Origin: GWF2-50-93 sp049297395
Lineage (GTDB): Bacteria; Verrucomicrobiota; Lentisphaeria; Victivallales; GWF2-50-93
Assembly (NCBI GenBank): GCA_049297395.1
Contig: JBAQUG010000141.1
Coordinates: 1 to 25,948 of the forward strand
Length of the DNA: 25,948 nt
Direction: 5' to 3'
In this document: positions 21,826 through 25,948 of the stretch, piece by piece
How the letters are laid out: every line of letters starts with the position of its first letter
Position numbering within the stretch: the stretch's first letter is position 1
Position numbers and translations under genes: made by a program
Notes under the pieces: generated by a model
Databases searched by the model: none
Told to the model about the DNA's origin: nothing
What the model saw: only the letters and a program-made list of their open reading frames with translations

Positions 21826-22419
21826 ATGAGGACTTTTTTGCTCTTGTCAGGGCTGCTTCTCTGCGGAGGATGCATGTCGACGGCACAGCCGACCGTTAAA
21901 CAGGTCGAACAACAGATAGTGATGCCTGCGGCAGTCGCGGGCAGCAACATACCGGAAGAGGATCTTGACCGAGTGAGGTACGGCGAGGACTTGAAGGCGT
22001 ATACGATAGGACGCTACGTCGATCCGAACAACAGCGGCATCATGTATGAGAAGAACGTCCTCTACCGCGTCGAGGAATCCCCGCAATGGAACCTGAGGCC
22101 GAACACCGAGATCCGTCCGCCTGTTGGAAAAAGTCCGAGGGAGTCTCCCGCGCTCCAGAAGCTCTTCGACACCGAGCTGAAGAATGAGATTGACAGCCAG
22201 AGAAGGTTTTCAGAGAACCTGCTCGCTCAGACTAAAAGGGCTGTTGATGCGATAGAAAAATCAATCATCAAATCGAGGCAGATGGAGGAACAGAACTCCC
22301 TGATCCTTAAAAGGCTTGGGGATCAGGAGAAAATGATAAGAAACGTAGAGGTGAAAATAAAGGACTATGAGACGGAAAGAAATATCAAAAACCTTAAAAA
22401 GGAGGCGGAAGATGAGTGA
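21826..22419 (+). CDS. T4SS-associated lipoprotein with C-terminal coiled coil
   Basis: This is a 197-residue protein three bases after virB10, with AGGAG upstream. The signal MRTFLLLSGLLLCGGC carries a lipobox ending at Cys16. A conserved-looking central motif, VRYGEDLKAYTIGRYVDPN then YRVEESPQWNLRPN, is followed by a long charged helix (about 100-197) that is probably coiled-coil. It may fill the VirB7 role in the outer-membrane core, but it is much longer than classic VirB7. I recall similar motifs near conjugation genes without a defined function. The stop overlaps the next start. Confidence 0.72.
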   Translation: MRTFLLLSGLLLCGGCMSTAQPTVKQVEQQIVMPAAVAGSNIPEEDLDRVRYGEDLKAYTIGRYVDPNNSGIMYEKNVLYRVEESPQWNLRPNTEIRPPVGKSPRESPALQKLFDTELKNEIDSQRRFSENLLAQTKRAVDAIEKSIIKSRQMEEQNSLILKRLGDQEKMIRNVEVKIKDYETERNIKNLKKEAEDE

Positions 22420-22654
22420 GAAGACTGTGAAGCTTTCAATTCCTTCGGAGTTGGACGAAATGTTCACGGAGGCCAACGGCGAGATCCAGGAGATGTGCGG
22501 GTTCGCGCCGGGCAACGAGGCATTGATGATCATGTCCCTTTCCAAGGAGAGCGTGGACGAGATCGTCGAGGACTTCAACAGGGCGATGAGCGATTTCAGG
22601 AAGAAACGCAAGAGCGCTGCGGAGAACGACAGTCCGGCTGCAGCTGGAAAATAA
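22412..22654 (+). CDS. Small acidic protein of unknown function
   Basis: This is an 80-residue protein. GGAGG at 22401-22405, six bases before the ATG at 22412, fixes the start and argues against a longer frame from 22367. It has no membrane segment. The core (PSELDEMFTEANGEIQEMCG) is acidic and helical, and the C-terminus is basic then Ala-rich. It overlaps the end of the lipoprotein gene by 8 bp and is therefore part of the operon. No family recognised. Confidence 0.65.
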   Translation: MSEKTVKLSIPSELDEMFTEANGEIQEMCGFAPGNEALMIMSLSKESVDEIVEDFNRAMSDFRKKRKSAAENDSPAAAGK

Positions 22655-22670
22655 TTTGAAACAAAAATAC

Positions 22671-22685
22671 GTGGGGATTTCCCAC
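22671..22685 (+). promoter_or_regulatory. Small hairpin next to a ribosome-binding site
   Basis: GTGGG and CCCAC form a perfect 5-bp stem around GATTT, in the 43-bp gap before the next gene. The stem ends one base before AGGAGG (22687-22692). It could tune ribosome access or mRNA processing. Too short to call a terminator. Confidence 0.4.
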
Positions 22686-22697
22686 TAGGAGGTAAAT

Positions 22698-23330
22698 ATG
22701 GGAATCAGGAAAAAACCGGCGGATCAGGACGGAATGGCCGTGGAAGCACCGAAGACTGGCATGGAACCGCAGGGAGAAAAGCAGAACCAGCCGAAAAAGG
22801 AGGTCGAACACTATTCGAAGGTGAAGTTCGGAGCGCTCACCTACGATCACGCGAAGCAGTGGAGAGGCGAAAATTCCGTCGACGACAAGAACATCTCGTC
22901 TGTCACCACGAACGCGCTAATGAGCGAGGTGACCAAGGGAGACATAAGGGAGATGCGCAGGAGGCAGAACTACCTGAAGGGCGTAAGGCAGGTTATGCCG
23001 GACGGAAGGCCTGATGATGTCAAGGTCAATATCCCATTTGCGAAGATAACAAAGGACGATGTCGCGGAGTACCGCAGGACTCATCCCCGGCATGTGGAAT
23101 GGCTGAACCGGCTCAATCGGGCAGCCGTCGAGAATGTAGTCACGATGCGGAGGATGAAATCGTCCCTGCGGCTGAACGGCAGGTTCATGCAGGGGATCAT
23201 CGCGAAGGTCGAAAAGGAGAACCATGACATAATCGAGAAGATAAGGCAGAAACACGTTAATGTCATCGAGCCCTTCCGCTCCATCAGGACGAACAAGGAG
23301 ATCCAGGCTGCGGCAGGCATCGGCGTATGA
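22698..23330 (+). CDS. Uncharacterised basic protein of the T4SS operon
   Basis: The protein has 210 residues, with AGGAGG five bases upstream of the ATG. There is no signal or membrane segment. The N-terminal ~40 residues are polar and likely disordered (Gln/Lys/Pro-rich). The rest is helical and strongly charged, with basic stretches REMRRRQNYLKG and TMRRMKSSLRLNGR. It could bind DNA or a T4SS component in the cytoplasm, but no motif proves this and no family was recognised. A strong hairpin follows the stop. Confidence 0.65.
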   Translation: MGIRKKPADQDGMAVEAPKTGMEPQGEKQNQPKKEVEHYSKVKFGALTYDHAKQWRGENSVDDKNISSVTTNALMSEVTKGDIREMRRRQNYLKGVRQVMPDGRPDDVKVNIPFAKITKDDVAEYRRTHPRHVEWLNRLNRAAVENVVTMRRMKSSLRLNGRFMQGIIAKVEKENHDIIEKIRQKHVNVIEPFRSIRTNKEIQAAAGIGV

Positions 23331-23337
23331 CCCACCC

Positions 23338-23384
23338 CGGACGGCGGTCGTGAATTCTTACCCAGTGACTGCGGCCGCCGTCCG
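23338..23384 (+). terminator. Strong GC-rich stem-loop after the 210-residue gene
   Basis: CGGACGGCGG (23338-23347) pairs perfectly with CCGCCGTCCG (23375-23384). Five more pairs with three G-U wobbles extend inward, leaving a loop of about 17 bases. Only a weak TTCCTT follows, so it may be an attenuator, a Rho-assisted terminator or an mRNA-processing barrier between operon segments. Confidence 0.45.
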
Positions 23385-23410
23385 TTCCTTAAATCAGGGA
23401 GGAAATTTGA

Positions 23411-23596
23411 ATGGAAATGAATACATGCCGGCTCCGGCGGATAATTATGGCGCTGTTCTTGGTCGTAATCTTCCTTGCAGTGGTTATTTTCGCACTGTCC
23501 AGGCGGACAGTGGAACTGAAAGGGACGTTTTCCCCGAAGGCTGGCGGTGGAACCATGCCCGCAGGTGAATCCCGCAGGATTCTGGATGAATTTTAA
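23411..23596 (+). CDS. Small single-pass membrane protein
   Basis: This is a 61-residue protein. GGGAGG lies upstream of the ATG with about seven bases of spacing. A basic N-terminus (CRLRR) precedes one strong transmembrane helix (IIMALFLVVIFLAVVIFAL), then a short outside segment RRTVELKGTFSPKAGGG and a polar tail. It lies between two operon-like genes. No family recognised; an accessory T4SS or entry-exclusion-type role is possible but unproven. Confidence 0.6.
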   Translation: MEMNTCRLRRIIMALFLVVIFLAVVIFALSRRTVELKGTFSPKAGGGTMPAGESRRILDEF

Positions 23597-23609
23597 TTCA
23601 GGAACGCAA

Positions 23610-24074
23610 ATGACGGAACATATGAAATCAATGTATGGCAGGCCTTCCACGGAACAGGCGTTCTTCAAGGGAAGCATTATTCCGGGATGGCATATCGAGG
23701 ACGAGGAAGGGAAAATTGTTTCCATGGATGAACTATCGGAAGGAGATATTGCCGTGGCCTATGGCAATGAGTTCAGGGATCAGGCTGGAATGCTTCAGGA
23801 TTCCGTTCCGGCGGAATCGGCCTGTGCGAAGATAGGCATGAGATGGCATGAGATATCCGGAGTTGATCCGGACGGCAGGGCTGTCACAAGGGAGCTGCAT
23901 GGAACCGATGCGCTCTATCTTGAGGCGGCAAGCCAGATCGAGGCCATGTCCGCAATCCTGCTCGTGATGAATGATGGAACCTTCGGAAACAGGAAACCGA
24001 GGGAGGACATCTTGAGGAAGTTCTCCGAATCCCTTGAGATGTTCATCATAATCGCCGGGGAGATGAAAAAATGA
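23610..24074 (+). CDS. Uncharacterised soluble protein
   Basis: This is a 154-residue protein. The ATG at 23610 has CAGGAA upstream; an earlier in-frame ATG at 23547 lies inside the preceding small gene without a ribosome-binding site. No signal or membrane segment. Recognisable stretches are PGWHIEDEEGKIVSMDELSE, SGVDPDGRAVTRELHG and a helical C-terminus (ASQIEAMSAILLVM). The stop overlaps the start of the RadC/ArdC fusion by ATGA, so the two proteins are probably made together. No family recognised. Confidence 0.62.
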   Translation: MTEHMKSMYGRPSTEQAFFKGSIIPGWHIEDEEGKIVSMDELSEGDIAVAYGNEFRDQAGMLQDSVPAESACAKIGMRWHEISGVDPDGRAVTRELHGTDALYLEAASQIEAMSAILLVMNDGTFGNRKPREDILRKFSESLEMFIIIAGEMKK

Positions 24075-25810
24075 ACATCTCAGAAAGGCTCAGTGAGACC
24101 GGATATGATGCGCTGGCGCAGGAAGACAGGATAAGGCTCCTGCTCACCCTTGCCGACTGCAGGAACATCCCGCAGAAGATGAAGCAGATAAACGATCAGT
24201 CAATATCCCTTGCGGATGTCTTCCTCCAGTCGGACAAGGTGTCCGGCATTTTTACGGATGACGAGAGGAAACGCATTGGAGCAATCCAGGCCCTGAGCAA
24301 GTCATTCCTTGAAGAGGACATGCGGAGCTCCGAGGCGTATTCCTCTCCTCAGAAGGCGGTGGATTATTTCCGGCTGAAGCACCAGGGATCGGAAGTCGAG
24401 AAGCTGGAGGTCATGTTCCTTGATTCGAAGAACCATCTTATAAAAAGCGAGACAATCGCCTCTGGCACGGTCGATCATTCCATAATCTATCCCCGGGAAG
24501 TCATGAAAAAGGCGCTGGACCTGAACGCGTCATCCGTCATAATCGGGCACAACCATCCTTCGGGGAACTGTTCGCCATCGAACGACGACATCAGGCTTAC
24601 CCAGGCGATTGCGGACTGTCTGTCGTTCTTCGACATAAAGGTACTCGACCATCTGATTGTCGGTAAGTTCGACAGGTATTTCAGCTTCACTGAAAACAAT
24701 CTCAACCTGCGCAGCAACGTCCAGAATATGGGGCTGAGGGAGAGGAAGGAGGACTATTCGATTAAGAAGGATGACAATTCGCTCCTGAAGAAGATCAACG
24801 AGAAGCTTGAGATATTGTCGAAAAACCTTGATTCCGAGGATACAGAAATGCAGATACGGGAATATCTGAAGTTCTCGACCAGGTTCTACACGTATTCTCT
24901 CTGCAACCAGCTTCTGATATACACCGAGGCCATGAGGAGGAATTATCCGGTCGAACAGGTCGCGGGTTTCAGGACATGGGCAGGACTCAAGGGGAAAAAC
25001 AGCGAGAAGGTACATGTGAAGAGGGGCGAAAAGGGATTTACCATCCTTGTTCCGCTGCCCTTGAACGTCTACCAGAGAAAAGAAGACGGATCTTTCAGGC
25101 TCGATGAAAAGGGGGACAAGGTCCCTTTGATGGACAAGGATGGAAAGCCGGTCAGGAGAATGGCGTTTACCACCGGAACAGTGTTCGATGTCAGGCAGAC
25201 CAACGCAATAGAAGTTGGTGCATTCAAGGAAAAGCCACAGTACAGGGACGTGTCCGCCGTGATTGACGGCAAAGTTCTGGAGAAGATTGCCGCAAAAATC
25301 CGTGATAAGGGTGTAAAGGTTCTTTTCAATGTCGAACTGAGGCCGGATATTGGGGGAAGATACGATCATAAAACCGCCGAAATCTGCATCAACTGTTCTT
25401 CCCTTCGCACTCCCGCGATGCAGCTATCATCATTGTTCCATGAATACGGGCACCATGTCCTTCATGGTAAAAAGCTCCTCAACAATGAAATCCAGTACGT
25501 CAGCGAGCATAACCAGCGGGGATACATAGAAGGCGAGGCGGAAGCTTTCTCATACGCCCTGTCATCGATGTTCGGGATCGAGAACAAGTCGGAGTTCTAT
25601 CTTAAAAAATGGGGTAACTCAGGCAAGGACATCAAGGAGAAGATGGAATCCATCTCTTCCGGAATACAGTTCGCTGTGAAACATCTGGAGCTTGAACAGA
25701 TCGTCGAGGATATCAGGAATACGCAGGACAAACGGAATGTCATTGACGCGAGCAGGTATATCCATCCGATGCCGGCACAGCAGCAGATGTCCTTCTCGAA
25801 CGTAATATGA
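24071..25810 (+). CDS. RadC-type JAMM / ArdC-type / HExxH metallopeptidase fusion
   Basis: The protein has 579 residues. Residues about 1-90 resemble a decayed RadC helix-hairpin-helix region. About 95-215 is the RadC MPN/JAMM domain, with VMFLDSKNHL, HNHPSGNCSPSNDD (ligands His160, His162, Asp173) and DHLIVG. After a charged linker, about 262-345 matches the ArdC N-terminal domain: TRFYTYSLCNQLLIY, VAGFRTWAGLKG and KRGEKGFTILVPL. The C-terminal part is a zincin with HEYGHH (His457, Glu458, His461) and a downstream GEAEAFSYA that could give the third ligand, as in ArdC and DUF955/IrrE-like peptidases. ArdC protects incoming ssDNA from restriction on conjugative plasmids, and RadC-like proteins are frequent on mobile elements. 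Both metal sites look intact. An anti-restriction or establishment role in the recipient is inferred. Confidence 0.88.
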   Translation: MNISERLSETGYDALAQEDRIRLLLTLADCRNIPQKMKQINDQSISLADVFLQSDKVSGIFTDDERKRIGAIQALSKSFLEEDMRSSEAYSSPQKAVDYFRLKHQGSEVEKLEVMFLDSKNHLIKSETIASGTVDHSIIYPREVMKKALDLNASSVIIGHNHPSGNCSPSNDDIRLTQAIADCLSFFDIKVLDHLIVGKFDRYFSFTENNLNLRSNVQNMGLRERKEDYSIKKDDNSLLKKINEKLEILSKNLDSEDTEMQIREYLKFSTRFYTYSLCNQLLIYTEAMRRNYPVEQVAGFRTWAGLKGKNSEKVHVKRGEKGFTILVPLPLNVYQRKEDGSFRLDEKGDKVPLMDKDGKPVRRMAFTTGTVFDVRQTNAIEVGAFKEKPQYRDVSAVIDGKVLEKIAAKIRDKGVKVLFNVELRPDIGGRYDHKTAEICINCSSLRTPAMQLSSLFHEYGHHVLHGKKLLNNEIQYVSEHNQRGYIEGEAEAFSYALSSMFGIENKSEFYLKKWGNSGKDIKEKMESISSGIQFAVKHLELEQIVEDIRNTQDKRNVIDASRYIHPMPAQQQMSFSNVI

Positions 25811-25817
25811 GGCCATT

Positions 25818-25948
25818 ATGGATAAACGGACAATCAAAACCACGGAACTGCCGCCGTCATTGCATAAGAACTTTGCCAGGACAAGCCTCCTGAACCTGAA
25901 GGGCATTCCCGGATATTACAGGGCGAAGTACGACGGCGATGCCGAGGC
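25818..25948 (+). CDS. 5' part of an unidentified gene (cut by window edge)
   Basis: An ATG at 25818 with GAGG five bases upstream opens a frame to the window end (about 43 codons). The visible start (MDKRTIKTTELPPSLHKNF and on to GYYRAKYDGDAEA) is polar and basic, without signal or membrane features. It begins 7 bp after the fusion gene and is presumably in the same operon. No family can be assigned from the visible part. Confidence 0.55.
   Translation, partial: MDKRTIKTTELPPSLHKNFARTSLLNLKGIPGYYRAKYDGDAE

Noticed and set aside
23260..23568. Plus-strand 102-codon frame spanning the hairpin
   Set aside because: It starts inside the 210-residue gene, runs through the palindrome and lacks a ribosome-binding site. 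The overlapping 61-codon membrane-protein frame has a good one.
24530..25369. Minus-strand 279-codon frame
   Set aside because: It is antisense to the RadC/ArdC fusion, without ribosome-binding site or motifs.
1..25948. CRISPR arrays, tRNA/rRNA genes, insertion sequences
   Set aside because: No regularly spaced repeats, tRNA or rRNA-like segments, or transposase frames were seen on either strand by reading.

Overview
The window reads as a chromosomal stretch of a PVC-superphylum bacterium, most likely Lentisphaerota or a close relative, joined to a mobile element that carries a type IV secretion system (T4SS). The taxonomic inference rests on one combination. It pairs a GntR/LacI hybrid regulator with a prepilin-leader protein of the H-X9-DG type and a very large lipoprotein glycosidase, an arrangement that is amplified in Lentisphaerota genomes. 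No rRNA or tRNA gene was found, so the assignment is inference only.

Region A (1-6193, minus strand) looks like one sugar-responsive transcription unit. From 6193 downward it holds a good sigma70-type promoter with a palindrome in its spacer, the GntR/LacI regulator, the prepilin-like protein, a REP-like hairpin, a 1165-residue clan GH-A glycoside hydrolase with LamG-like and CBM9-like modules, and a NIF3-family protein that runs off the left edge.

Region B (6194-9289) holds an orphan, 5'-truncated CusA/CzcA-type heavy-metal RND pump gene. It has no adaptor or outer-membrane partner, a replaced N-terminus and a changed proton-relay residue. It sits between the chromosomal operon and the T4SS and may mark a rearrangement junction.

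Region C (9290-25948) is the accessory element. A stand-alone ClpB-D2-like AAA+ ATPase gene is transcribed divergently from a long plus-strand operon. Two near-identical palindromes lie in and beside the divergent promoter region. The plus operon runs VirB2, VirB3, VirB4, two tandem paralogous surface proteins with chitobiase-C-terminal-like modules, a lipoprotein, VirB5-like, VirB6, VirB8, VirB9, VirB10, and a second lipoprotein. Several small uncharacterised genes follow, then a RadC-JAMM/ArdC/HExxH fusion, then a gene cut by the right edge. Five ATGA stop/start overlaps link the genes translationally. Arginine is mostly AGG here, unlike the CGC/CGT-rich RND gene, which fits separate origins.

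Taken together, Region C is a mating-pair-formation apparatus of an integrative conjugative element or plasmid. Its distinctive parts are the duplicated modular putative adhesins inside the virB operon, the ClpB-like ATPase, and the double-metallopeptidase anti-restriction-type fusion. VirB11, VirD4 and a relaxase are not in the window.
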